DNA from: Gnetum montanum
Lineage: Eukaryota; Streptophyta; Gnetopsida; Gnetales; Gnetaceae
DNA: 63,903 nt
Assembly (NCBI GenBank): GCA_015680685.1
Contig: MNCI01021502.1
Location: forward strand, 17,736 to 81,638
Direction of reading: 5' to 3'
A program made the position numbers and the translations under genes. Below are positions 35,401 through 46,453 of the stretch, in pieces (position 1 is the first letter of the stretch; each line of letters opens with the position of its first letter). A model generated the notes under the pieces. The model did not search any database. It was not told the DNA's origin and saw only the letters and a list, made by a program, of their open reading frames with translations.

Positions 35401-36650
35401 ATAAATGATCTACAACTACATTCTCGGTGCCCTTTTAATCAATCATCATTAGATTGAACTCCTGTAGGATTACCAACCACTGTATAATACGAGGACTAAC
35501 AGTTGGCTTGTTCATGAGGAACCAGATTGCACTATGGTCCATATGGATGCACACTTTGTAACCTAACACATAGTGCCTAAACTTATCCAGTGCAAACACT
35601 ACAGCCATTAATTCTTTCTCTGTAGTTGTGTAGTTAAGTTGTGCACCGACGATACTTTTACTTGCATAGTGGATGTAGTAAGGGTGTTTTTGGTCATCTA
35701 ACTATGTAAGTACAACTCCTAAAGCATAATTGGATGCATCAATCATGATGTGGAATGGTTTGGACCAGTCAGGAGCTTGTAAAATGGGAGTTTCTACAAA
35801 ATTTTCTTTCAGAGTTTGGAATGCTCGTTCACATTCCCTAGTCCACTCAAATGGTATGTCCTTCTTTGTTAGCTCTACCAACAATTTGGCAACCTTGGAG
35901 AAGTTCTGAATGAATCTCCTATAGTAGCCATTATGTCCAAGGAATGACCAAATGTCTTTGATAGTTTTTGGTTGCCAGGTGATTCCTTGGATGACCCTAA
36001 TTTTATCTGGGTCTACCTCTATTCTTGCATGTGAAACCTTATGCCCAAGTACTATTCCTTCATGGACCATTAAATGGCTTTTCTACTAGTTGATCCTTAA
36101 ATTGGTTTCTACACATCTTTTCAGTACTTGCCTTAATCGGTCCAAGGCTTGATCAAAACTTGTTACATAGGTGGAGAAGTCATCCATAAAGACTTCCACT
36201 CCATTCCCTATCTATTGTTGGAATATGCTTAGGACTAGGCATTGAAACGTAATAGGGGCATTGCACAAGCCAAATGGCATTTGTTTATATGCAAATGTTC
36301 CCCAAGGGCTGGTGAACGTTGTCTTGTCCATGTCTTTTGGGGCTATCCGTATTTGGTTGTATCTACTATAGCCATCCAGAAAACTATAATAGTAATGCCC
36401 TACTATGGTGTCTAAGACTTGGTCAACAAATGGCAACGAAAAGTGATCCTTAAATGTTGCCATGTTCAACAGCCTAAAATCTATGCACATCCTCCATTTG
36501 CCTCCCTTTTTCGACACGATTACTAGAGGGCTAACCCATTCACTATCAGCAATGGAATATATGAACCCAGCCTTAAGAAGCTATTCTATTTCTTCTTTTA
36601 CTACTTGCTTCAATTTTGGATTCAATCATCTTTGTGGTTGTTTTTGAGGT
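35401..36650 (-). pseudogene. element C reverse transcriptase and RNase H
   Basis: RT copies the RNA, and RNase H removes it from the hybrid. Order on the minus strand: GGKWRMCIDFRLLNMATFKD (36510-36450), SRYNQIRIAPKDMDKTTF, MPFGLCNAP, the YxDD box as FMDD near 36190 with both Asp kept, then after a stop near 36080 GIVLGHKVSHARIEVDPDKI and YYRRFIQNFSKVAKLLVELT. RNase H has DASNYALG near 35725 with its Asp kept, ASKSIVGAQLNYTTTEKELM, and ENVVVDHLSRL near 35400. Stops at about 36210, 36075 and 35700 disrupt it. The Tyr-to-Phe change in YxDD also occurs in A and H, so it may be a lineage trait. Confidence 0.9.
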
Positions 36651-37900
36651 TTCATGGAGGGGTTAGTGTAAATCCTATGCTAGCATATCCTAGGATCTAT
36701 TCCAGTTAATTTGGGGTATGACCAGGCAAAGGCTTTTGACCACTTTTTTATTACTTTCAATAGCCTTTCTTTTTGCTTAGAAGTAAGTCTTGAGTTGATG
36801 ATGATCGGTTTTCCATTTTCGAGGGTCATATATTCTAGACCGGTGGGCAATGGTTTCAAATCTAAGGGCTCTTATTTAAACTTTTCAGGAATTTCCAACT
36901 TCCCCCAGCTGATGATTTCAAGGTTAAGGCTTGGAAGTTGGTAGCGGACTTGCTCTAGTGTATCTTTGCTTGCAATGTAAGCACTAGTTATTCCCTCAGT
37001 TAGTTCCATGCATGTTAGTGAGGTGCTTTCTTGATCAGCCATCAACCACTAGGTGTCTTCTTGTCATGTGGCTACTGCATATAGGCACTTTTGTATATTA
37101 ATGTCTTGTGCACACTGGTTGCATGTAGGTAATGTTAAACTTTGCACAAGCCATGATCTCTACATGCAATTGCACCCTATATCACTGTATGCAATGCATG
37201 GAACCTTCTTCTTCTCGATCTTTCCAAAAGTGTTCTTCTTGGATATTTCCAAGGAGAGATCACAGATTCCTAGGCATGCATCTATAGTACTTAGCCATGC
37301 CCTTCTCATTATTATCAAGAAGTCCCCTTTATCATTGTTTACTTGTATCACTAGGAAATCAGTTGGGTACGACCACCCACACACAGTGGTGACAATGTCC
37401 TCCACCAGTCCCAAGGGGACAGTGATGGACTGGTCGGCAAACTCTATGCAAATATTACTCTTCCTTAATGGAGGTAGGTTCCAAGCTTTGTACGTCTCTT
37501 GTGATATTAAGTTGACTCTGGAACGTGAGTCCAGAAGAGCTTTGCATGGCTCATTCCCAGTGACTTAGAGATAGATTAGAGGGCTTCCATGATCAGAGAA
37601 TTTTCTGGGAAGGTGGCCAACCTTAATCCAGTCAATAACGACATGTGTTAACATAACTGTATGTGTTGAGCAAGGTGTTTGGTTTGAAGGGAGCTCTGAA
37701 GCCTTATTTGATGGAGAGGTGATCATAGGCTCAACCACTTATGGTTGTGAGGGCTTGGTTGGACTATTGGTTCTAAAGAAGGATCTTTTCTTCATACAAT
37801 TGTTAATACCAACAGTGGGTTGAGGATTTACAGCCCTTGTGGCATTGCAGTGGTTGAGTAGGGAGTTTCCCTTACATTGCTGGAGCAGGTGGCAATGGGG
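36651..37900 (-). pseudogene. element C protease and PR-RT linker
   Basis: The active site near 37530 reads ALLDSRSRVNLISQETY. The Gly of D-S-G is Arg (GGT/GGA to CGT), which should abolish activity. The downstream block is open at 37414-37160: WSYPTDFLVIQVNNDKGDFL, then WLSTIDACLGICDLSLEI. The linker toward RT includes a segment with LENGKPIIINSRL-like sequence (near 36830-36770). The plus-strand frame 37053-37568 is an antisense shadow of this. Confidence 0.85.
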
Positions 37901-40215
37901 CTCTCGGTGTGAGAGTTACGGATGGATTTGAAGGATGGTATGTTTGTGGGTTATCTCCCCTAGGAGGAGTTCTATAATACTCACAAGCTTGGTAGTGATG
38001 TCGTGGTGTAATGTGACCAACAAAATCACGTGGAGAGATTGGATGCTGCACATAGTACCCATATGGATCTAGTTGATGATAGGGGTATTGTTGCCTTGGT
38101 GGTGGGATCCCCCATGACAGTGGGTATTGCCACTATTGATGTTCCTCCACAAGTTGTGGTGGAGTTCCACTTGGATAATATGTTGAAGGTTGGTGGAACT
38201 GCCTTGGGTTACCTTGGGGATAAGGTAATCGTCAAGGTGCTTGCCGTTGATTAAGTCGTGGGTTGAGTGCATACACCCCCAGACTCTTGTAGATGTGAGA
38301 TTATTGGGCAACATCCCTTAGGATGGTCGTATTGGCATATCTCACATCCACCATCATTGTCCATGTCTGAATCCAAAACCTCTTTGGTGATGGCCATTTT
38401 GCCCTTACCCTTGTTACGTGCATTCTCCACTTCTCTCTTTTTCTTTTTCTTATGATTACTACCTCACTCTCTAGACTCCTCTACAATTTTAAGAACAGTT
38501 TCAAACCTACTATCCAGGGAGTCCCACACTTGGTCTACCTTTGTTGATACTTCTGTTGTTAACTTTTGGAGTGGCAAAGTTTTCCTATTCACCATCTCTT
38601 CTAGTGGTGACTCTTCTTCCTCCTCACAGAATCTCACTCCCCTTTTTCGAAGGGAATGATCTCGATTGTACTCTTTTGCACTCTCTCTCTTTCATAACTC
38701 ACCTTCTTCTTTGACTACTTACTCTAGAAATCTATTAATTTGATGAGACCTAAGCTCCGATAACCTTCCTTGGGCATATGTCCCAAGGGTTCTTCTTGTT
38801 TCATACCTAAGTCCATCCACAAGATGGCATAGTTGATCCCACTATGAATAACCATGGCCAGGGCAACGATGTAATAATGCATAATAGTGGCCCATGGTAG
38901 CATCCAAGGGTTCATGATTCCCTTGCTTCCATCCTTGGATTTGCTTCTATAGGTTAGACACTCGGGAGTACATTTGGTACTTATCATTGAACAGTTTTAA
39001 CATTGTACTCCACCTCCAAATGGATTCCAGTTCTAATGACCAGTACCAGATTTCAGCTTCTTTCACTAGTTTCCCTGGGAACAACTTCAATTTTTTTCAT
39101 TCATTTTCTATGTTTTGCAAGGCACATGCATCGTGGAATGCTTGTAAGTTATTTTGAGGATCAGCGTTTTATCCCCCCTCAAACCATGGGATGTTGTTCA
39201 TGTCTAACCTCTTGATCCTACTATAATTTTGATGCCTTGTTGAAACTCTTATGGCCTCCATTATGTCTAGCATGCTTCTAGTTGCAAGTAGAGGTTCTTC
39301 GTGACCATATTTTTCATAGTGTCAATGGTGTCTACGCGGTTCCCTACTCTCCCTTCTTCTATGCCTTGATTCCTTAGAGTGCCCTCATCCTCATTCTCGA
39401 CTGCCTCATCGATGTTTTTCACTTTGTTCCCCTTTATTCTCACGATTGGTTTCCCTATGATTATGCCCAGACACTGAAGGAGAGGGTGAAGGTGATGATG
39501 AAGGTGAAGAAGAAGGAGAACCATCACCATGATGATGTTTTCTACCTTCTCTTCGGTGATCTCGACCATGATTGTGATCACGATCAGAACGTCTGCCCTT
39601 ATCTTGTGTTTGTGTTCCTTTGTTGAACACTTTGTGTTCATGGGTATCAGAACCAAGGTTGTGAATAGTGGAGTGGAGGTTCTAATACACCACCTCCTGA
39701 CCATTGTTATGAGGAGGAACATCGTTTTTTGGGGAACCTTTTGAAGCAGGTTCACCACCCTAAATTTTGCTCAAGATGTGTAGGCCGTTATGGGGCCATT
39801 TACCCTTCGAGGATGTATGGTATCTCTCCTGTCGCAAGTCCCTTTGATGTTTCACTTCTGTGGGATGATAGTTCCTTATGTCATGATCGCATGCAACGTA
39901 TTCTATGTATAAAAGTGGCATAACTATTCTTGAGAGAGCACGAAGAAGTATGTTGGGGACTGATCAATCTGGAGGCAACACTATGTTACCCTCCAAGTCT
40001 CTCCAACACAGTTGTTCATCTTGGTGGAGAATCAAGGTGAAATCGGGTACATACTCATCGTGATGAGTATATACAACATGAAACTGTTGAGGAACTGGTG
40101 GATCTTGGTTATGTGTATTATGCCGTCGACTGCCTCTTGTGTTAGTCCTAGGCGGTGAAGTGCTCTTATGCAAAGAAGAAGACATTTTTGTCTTGTTTGG
40201 TGTGCAATGTACCAT
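37901..40215 (-). pseudogene. element C gag (interrupted)
   Basis: The start is at 40215 (ATG, then VHCTPNKTKM); a second ATG ten codons in gives MSSSLHKSTSPPRTNTRG, so either could serve. N-terminal half: acidic and tyrosine-rich to 39964, then an Arg/Ser/His segment with GSPSSSPSSSPSPSPSVSGH (39540-39470). The core at 39210-38880 has FPGKLVKEAEIWYWSLELES and FNDKYQMYSRVSNL. A Glu/Lys-rich helix follows (KLTTEVSTKVDQVWDSLDS), then the knuckle CEMCQYDHPKGCC near 38335, then a Pro/Gln/Tyr-rich tail. About ten stops, several of them TGG or CAG turned into stop codons. Confidence 0.9.
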
Positions 40216-40311
40216 TGTCTTATCTTTCTTTGATTAATCCTAAGGGTTTGTTCTAGCATTCCAATGATATGAATGATTTCCTATGTTCTACCTAGTGCAC
40301 AAACAACTAGG

Positions 40312-40330
40312 TCCCCGGCAACAGCACCAA
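40312..40330 (-). other. element C primer-binding site (tRNA-Asp type)
   Basis: The coding strand reads TTGGTGCTGTTGCCGGGGA right after the LTR, two transitions away from the plant tRNA-Asp primer site. Confidence 0.9.
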
Positions 40331-40907
40331 TGATGAGTGGTGAGGTACCCCTACACTCAACCATACGAATACGAGTGTTTCACGTGTGATCCGGTTGAAC
40401 TCCAAGGACTAAGTGCTTACACACCTTAATGGAACACTTGGGGTTAATCAATCGTTGTCTTCCCAAACTTACTTGTATTGTCATGGTTTTATGATTAAGT
40501 AAGCTTGAGGTATATGATTTTTATAGCTTTTATATTTTTTATGTCTTATGCTAATAAAGGAAAGGAGGAGAGAACTAAGTGGCTAATTTATCTTAACTAT
40601 TCATTAACTAGTTCTAATTGTTCCTAACACNGGTTTATCATAAAGTTTGTCTTTATTGTCGTACACAAATGTGTGCTCAGGTACAAATTGGTCGAATAAA
40701 GATCTGTTCACTCTATGACTCCTACTGCAGGCACACAGAAATTATTCTAACTTTGGAATGGTAAAACTGCAAGAGTTTGGCTAAGGGTCTAAGTCTAACT
40801 TCCTTGAACAAAGGAATCTGCCTCTTATTTATAGAAGATGAGGCAGGACACGATATCGCGTGGCAGGACGCGATATCGCGTGGCAGATGCGATATCATGG
40901 CTCATCA
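40331..40907 (-). mobile_element. element C 5' LTR, with assembly break
   Basis: It starts TGATGAG and ends CTCATCA, and aligns with 31287-32085 except that everything corresponding to about 31585-31816 is missing at the single N (40631). U3 has a tandem of about 20 bases, GACRCGATATCGCGTGGCAG, at 40848-40895. TATA box at 40826-40833. Confidence 0.85.
40631..40631. other. unknown base marking an assembly join
   Basis: The N falls between TCCTAACAC and GGTTTATC, which are about 230 bases apart in the sister LTR. It probably hides collapsed or missing sequence rather than a true deletion. Confidence 0.7.
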
Positions 40908-41140
40908 ACTATCCATATATCGATAGTAACAAAATGAAGGTGTATACTCCACTAATCAAATATGGATTTAGCCTACAACCCATGATCAATTTATGCATGA
41001 TAATGGAAACTAAAAAACATAAAGAAATGGTACTAATGAAACATGTGGAAGAGAAATGTATGGGAAGGGATTTAATATTCTCTTTTCCAAAGGAAATGAG
41101 ATGCTTTATTTGTTGTAATAGCATTTTATACCTCATGTGA
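40908..41140 (+). pseudogene. fragment of an unrecognised retroelement-like frame
   Basis: After leaving the LTR, the plus strand stays open for about 76 codons with a protein-like composition: SNKMKVYTPLIKYGFSLQPM, then METKKHKEMVLMKHVEE and FPKEMRCFICC. The first codons of the full open frame come from the LTR and are accidental. It may be a piece of an old gag or pol into which element C's array inserted. I cannot name the family. Confidence 0.25.
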
Positions 41141-42906
41141 AGGACAAAATAAGAATTTTTTTACAATTCAAAGATGAACTAAAGGATGAATGATGTTTGA
41201 GAATTTAAAATAAAGTTTCCTCCTTAATTTGGGATTCTAAATAGGATACAAATGATAGATTTTGACATCTTATCTTTTGTGGGATGAATCAAAAACTTAT
41301 CAACAACATCATATGTTAAATTGGAGCCCTGAAAGTGTCCCTTCTTGAGGCTTTCTAGTCAATGATGCTAATGTTAATGTTAGTATTAGTGATGACATCA
41401 ACGTTAGTAATGTTGGGCATTGATGCTAAGGCTGATTCCACTTTCAACGATAATATCAATATTAGTGATGGAGGTGAATTGCTCCACAAAGATCAATGTG
41501 AATGCTAAGAATGACTTAATGCAATATTATAGACGTTGTGGATGGCCAAGGAGCTCTTAGTAATAGTAACATTGATGCTCTTGATTAGTATGAAACTTAA
41601 AATATAGCTTTGAATATCAGAAAATCATCTTAAATTATGTGCCAAAACCTAGTATTTATAGGCTTAGAAATCTCTAAAATCTACATGATTCGAAAATTTA
41701 AAGTTAAAACTCGCTTTTAGTTAACTTGAAGTTTCCAAAAAGGTGCTAAGGATGGTGCTAACTCTAACGCTAATGCTAACATTTGTGTTAGCATCACTTA
41801 AATGTTAGTGAGACTTTACGCCTTAATTTCTTCTAAAGTTATCATTAATACTAGTTAACATTAAGATCATCAAAGAAAGTAAGACTCTTGCCAAGATCCA
41901 AGATGACATTGGATGATGATGTTTTGATGATGACTTGATTAGTGACACTGGCACTAATGTTAATATTAGCTTCAACATTACCGAATTATCAATGAGATTT
42001 CAAACCTTGATTTTAAGCTTCTAGAATGGCTCTTAATGCTAAAACTAATGTTGGTTGTAATGGATATCATCAAACATGAATGTCAGAAGCTTGTTGAGGC
42101 TTGAGATGACACTAAAGAGTGAAATTTTGACAATTTTCATGTTAGTGACATGGGCACTAACATCAACATCATTAACATATCAATCAAACATAGAGTATTA
42201 ACATGAACCTTTCAAAGCTATAAAAGATACTAGAACTAATGTTGGTCATCATTGGGATCATTAGAGGTAAGAATTAGAAGCCTGTTGAGGCTCAAGATAA
42301 TGTTGGACATGTAGATTTTCATGATGTTGCTATTAGTGATGATGATGTTGATGCTAATATTAGTAGCAACACTACCAACAAGGTAACTATTGGAATCTTG
42401 CAGTTTATGATGACATATCTAAGACCTATGTATGGGTGTAAATTCATTGGATTCTAAGGCAGGGATATAGTTCTTAGAAAGAGGATACACCTTGATTTCT
42501 AGTCTTGGGAAGCATGGAAACTTTGCACTAAAGGAACATGGACATTATCATACTTGCACTTGCTTCGATCACTGAAACATCAAAGAGGTGGTACAACACT
42601 CAAGAGTAGCCAAATATCATTCTTACAAGAAGACATCTTTATTGAGTGTGTCAAGAACTTGTAGGGTTGAGTATGTTTACAATGACAAAACACTTTGATG
42701 TGAAGCTCACAAATATTAAAGGTTGTGGTGTCCTCTAAACCACAATTTAAAGGAACAAATTCTAGAGGTGTGCAAGGATTCTATCCTTCAAGTGTGGACA
42801 TATCCAAGTTGGAGAATCATGTAAATACTGTGTGTAGTTTTTGGTCGTCTTGGTTATTTATTTTGGGTAACTTATTCAACCTCCCTTTTAAGTTATATAT
42901 CCTCAA
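41141..42906 (+). mobile_element. probable Copia LTR region with dispersed GTTAGTG-type words
   Basis: The right end (42810-42906) is repeated at 50755-50858: TTTTGGTCGTCTTGGTTATT against TTTTGGATGTCTTAGTTATT, then ACTTATTCAACC. It is followed by a Met-type PBS, which fits the end of a 5' LTR. The left boundary is unknown. The interior (41350-42380) contains many variants of GCTAATGTTAGTG and its complement. A TATA-like TATTTATA at 41650 reads on the minus strand, so part of the region could belong to a different, minus-strand LTR. Confidence 0.4.
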
Positions 42907-42907
42907 G

Positions 42908-42925
42908 TGGTATTGAAGCTGGGTA
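42908..42925 (+). other. Copia primer-binding site (initiator-Met type)
   Basis: TGGTATTGAAGCTGGGTA resembles the Copia primer site TGGTATCAGAGC; the first twelve bases differ at two positions, both transitions. Confidence 0.6.
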
Positions 42926-42961
42926 CTCTCTAGTTTGAAGCTTAACATCTCAAAAGTGAAT

Positions 42962-44460
42962 GATGGAAGGGACATCCTACACCAAGCCACCTACTTTTGA
43001 TGAGATCAACTTCACATATTGGAAATCTAGAATGCAAGGATTCTTTGAATCCATGAAGTTCGAAGTCTAGGAATCCATTCTTGAAGGTTACATGTCACCC
43101 ATCAACAACAACACATTTGCTACTAAGCCAAGAAGCATATGGATGTAAGATGAAAGAGATAACTTTATGTTTTATTAGAAAGCAAAGAATTGTCTTTAGT
43201 GTGCTTTGAGAACATCTAAATTTAATAGAGTAGCTAGGTGTAAGACTGCTAAAACAATTTAGCAAATGCTAGAAGCAACTAATGAAGGTACATCAGTTGT
43301 AAAATAATCAAAGCTTCTAGTTTTTCAAAGTGAATATGATGAATTAAAATGAGAGAAGGAGAGATGATTAAAGCTAATTTTTAAGAGCCAACAATCTTGT
43401 TGTAACAATCAGTGGTACAGGTAAGGTTCAGGTCGAAAGTGATGTTATTAAGATGATAAGAACCTTGCAACCTATATTCATATCCAAAGTAACAACCATG
43501 AAGAAAATTAGGGATTTTTTAGTCTTGAAATTTGAACTAAAAAGTGCACTTATTGCCTATGAAATGAACCTCATTAGTGAAGGTGCAATCAAAGAAAACC
43601 CTATTGTCCTTAAAAGTTCATCAAAGGAGAAGTACCCTACTAAACTTAAAGCTAATAGTGAGGATGAATTGGCTCTCTTGTCAAGGAGAGTACAAAGATT
43701 ACTTGTAATAAAAGGCAGAAGCTTCAATCAACCTAGCATCATAGGTAAAGAAAGAGGTAAGAATTTTAAAAGTTCAAATCTTGATGCATCTTCTATAGAA
43801 TGTTGGATTTGTGGTCGTAGAGGCTATGTGGCCTTCAAATGTTCTAAATTTGGCAGCTTTCCAAAGAAGGACCAATTCGAAGCTGATATGAAACAAAAAA
43901 AATTTCTACATAAATTAGAATAATGAACAAAGTGAAGAAGAAATAGATGATATCTCCTCAAACTTACATTTTATCTATATGACCCTTGTTGATGATGATA
44001 CAATAATGGAAATAGAAGAACATGAAGGAACTATTAAAGAAAGGTATGATTTACTATGTACTAAGATTTTATCCTTTTAAATTCTATGCATTAAGGACTT
44101 AAATGATAAAGATTTAGAGTTATCTCAGCATAATCATCACAAGAAAACTCAAACATAAAGGCTAAGAATCAAAAGCTAACATCCTTATATGAGGATATTG
44201 TAAAAGAACTTGCAGATACAAAGCTCATAAATGCGATACTTGTTAAAGGGAATGAGACCTTTCAAATAGTTTCAGAATAAGGAAGAGATTCACCTAATAA
44301 AAGTGGACTAGGAAGTCATCAAAAAATTGAGGCATCCTCAAGCACTTCATCTAAATGGGATTACACTCCAAGATTTGATCATCAAGCATAGTATTATTAC
44401 TATGGTAAGTTTGGGCATAAGTATAAAACTATCATTTAAAACATTATCATATGAATGCTT
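42962..44460 (+). pseudogene. Copia (Sirevirus-like) gag, degenerate
   Basis: The N-terminus reads MEGTSYTKPPTFDEINFTYW then KSRMQGFFES, the typical Copia gag start (P-x-F-x-x-x-N-Y/F-x-x-W-K). Stops interrupt to 43450. The open frame 43453-43923 holds a helical segment and a knuckle decayed to CWICGRRGYVAFKC, where His is Tyr. After 43923 come an acidic, coiled part with SLYEDIVKELADTKL (about 44190) and a second knuckle whose Cys residues are Tyr (YYYYGKFGHKYK, near 44395). Two knuckles separated by a coiled region fit Sirevirus-type gag. No protease, integrase or RT follows. Confidence 0.65.
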
Positions 44461-45095
44461 GATCATATAATATGACTCATTGGTCTTATCCAAAAGTGTC
44501 TAGAAAGAATATCTTGTAGGGAAAAAATGTATGGGAGATCAAAAAAAGAGAGAAGGAAGAAGGAAATCACACAAAGAATTTCATAAAGGGAACTTAGGCA
44601 TTTGGGATACAAGACATATGTACCAATCATGGAGGAGGAACTTCAAAGAGAGAACCTCATTCTAAAACTACATAGAATTCACAATATTTCCATAGCAAGC
44701 AGAGCAAGTAGAGGTAAATATTGGTAAATTATTCTCCTTGTCTTGCATGAAATTTTATTTTTTTTATAAGTATAATTATCCATGGTAGCATTCCCACTAA
44801 GTCCTCATCCTTGCAGCACATATACAGCCAACTGCATGTTGGTACATCTCACTGTTTTGTGAGATCTTCCACTTGGGATGTCATATCCCAATCTTGGACA
44901 TCCCACTATGTTTCAAGCAACTCAGATGAGAAGTTCCATTTTTTGGTGGGATGTCCCAAACCCTTGACTACTACAACTATTTAAAATTGATCCCCATTCT
45001 TTCCTTATTTTCATTCACTCAAACCTTGGATGTCCCAACATAGTCATCAAGAGCTTCCTCCAAACTATAGCTCAAGTCCATTTCTTCCAAAATCC
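44461..45095. other. no gene; possible LTR with GGATGTCCCA words
   Basis: At 44870-45040 the word GGGATGTC/GACATCCC occurs five or six times in both orientations, followed by CTATTTAAAATTG (a TATA-like site near 44980). The same words recur at 50630-50720. This resembles the U3 layout of the other LTRs, but no boundaries were found. Confidence 0.3.
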
Positions 45096-45345
45096 ATGGC
45101 TCATAAGAAGATTAGTACATCAAAAGATCCTTCTTACAAAGGCAAAAATACAAAGGGAGCTTCTTCAAGCAAGCCAAACACATATTAGCCTCAATTTCTC
45201 TTTTCAGATGCTCAACATTAATTTGAGGTAACTCACTCTATATCCATTGTCTCTAAATGGAATCTTAGTTTTCAGCAACATCATCAAAAGGAGTTAATGG
45301 AGTTTTTCAAATGGAATCTCATGTGATTAGGACTAATGGATATGA
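45096..45345 (+). pseudogene. N-terminal fragment of a plant transposon-type protein
   Basis: From ATG at 45096 the frame reads MAHKKISTSKDPSYKGKNTK, then (after a stop) QFLFSDAQH, another stop, and IVSKWNLSFQQHHQKELMEF. A basic Ser/Lys start followed by F-x-S-x-x-A-Q and a helical segment is the usual beginning of retroelement-encoded proteins with the putative plant transposon domain. The similarity is by memory and pattern only. It ends in stops after about 80 codons. Confidence 0.3.
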
Positions 45346-45811
45346 GTCTTTTAACTAATACATCCTTTTCCATTTGCCTCTTTTGTTGCCATAGGAATAT
45401 ATTTTAGAATTTTGGTACTTTATATATATATCATGATATTATAGATTATGCTAATCCATTTTGTTAAGTTTTGGACATTACCTAAAAGGGGAAGATCAAT
45501 AACCTTTTGGTATGTCAAGACCTTAGAACATGGAGAACATGGAAATGTGCTAGTAATCTTGTAGTGCTAAAAAAAGAATAAAATGATAAGATAATTGAGC
45601 AAGTCTCAAAACAAGAAGAGAGCTAGAATAGCAAAATAAGAATTAGGATGCAAACAGAGTCTACAAGCCAAATGAAGGTGTTCAAAGGTTTGTCAATATG
45701 TCATAGAATTGGTCTAAATTTCAAAGTTCACTTGCAAGCCAAATGTCCAAAATTGATAGTAGACATCCCAATTGTTGCTAGGTGTTGGTGCTTGTATAGG
45801 ACCACCAATGT
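45346..45811. other. no gene recognised
   Basis: AT-rich sequence including a TATATATATA tract at 45421. The short frame at 45648-45941 runs into the direct repeat and is not conserved in the second repeat copy. Confidence 0.4.
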
Positions 45812-46453
45812 TGGGCCTTTCAGTCCCGTAGCTTTGGGAGTCATAAGAAGTGAAGGTGTTCTTCAAATAGGGTTTAGGTGCTTATTGGTCTTTGGCAACA
45901 CCAAGGCCCAGATACCTCCAAATAAACTTAGTGATTATTAAACGAACTTAATGTGAGTATGTGTTTGCTATTGTGAATGTTGAAATAGTTTGGTTGTGTA
46001 TGAAACTATAATTGGCTCTAAAAGAAATTCAACTAGCTTTGTCAAATACTATGAGTTATTAAATATTTCTATTTCATCAAATCACTTAGTCTATATAGTC
46101 CCTATAGCACATTACTTATAACAAATAAAATTTCACAAAAATTTTTAAGAATAATTCTACCAATCTACTCATAATTTCCCCCAAAGAGAAAATTTCATAA
46201 GAAAACTACAAATAGAGTGAGATTCAATGGATTTTAGAAAGAGAAAAGAAAATAAAGCACATTTGTGTGTAATCTCAAACATTCAAGCAAGATAAATTAA
46301 CTTGAGGAAACACTTCACAATAAAGCTATTCGAGTTCAATCTATTATGAATTATCCAAACCTTTTGAGCTCAACAAGTAATTTCATAACAGATACTCTAT
46401 TTAACTATTAAAATGCTTTCTAAATGACAAAGTACAATCTTCTATTTGGCTAG

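Larger units (their letters stand above)
31287..40907 (-). mobile_element. element C: nearly complete Athila-related retrotransposon
   Basis: Two LTRs (31287-32085 and 40331-40907) flank a polypurine tract, a non-coding 3' region, INT, RNase H, RT, PR, gag, leader and PBS, in the standard order for Ty3/gypsy on the minus strand. It is the best preserved copy here, with only scattered stops, but it has no env-position gene. No target duplication is seen because the left LTR adjoins another internal region. The right LTR contains an N and is short by about 230 bases. Confidence 0.9.

Noticed and set aside
37053-37568. 171-codon plus-strand frame
   Set aside because: Antisense of the protease of element C. 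The opposite strand carries the family motifs.
40838-41140. 100-codon plus-strand frame as a real gene start
   Set aside because: The first part lies in the LTR's U3 on the wrong strand. Only the part after 40908 is protein-like.
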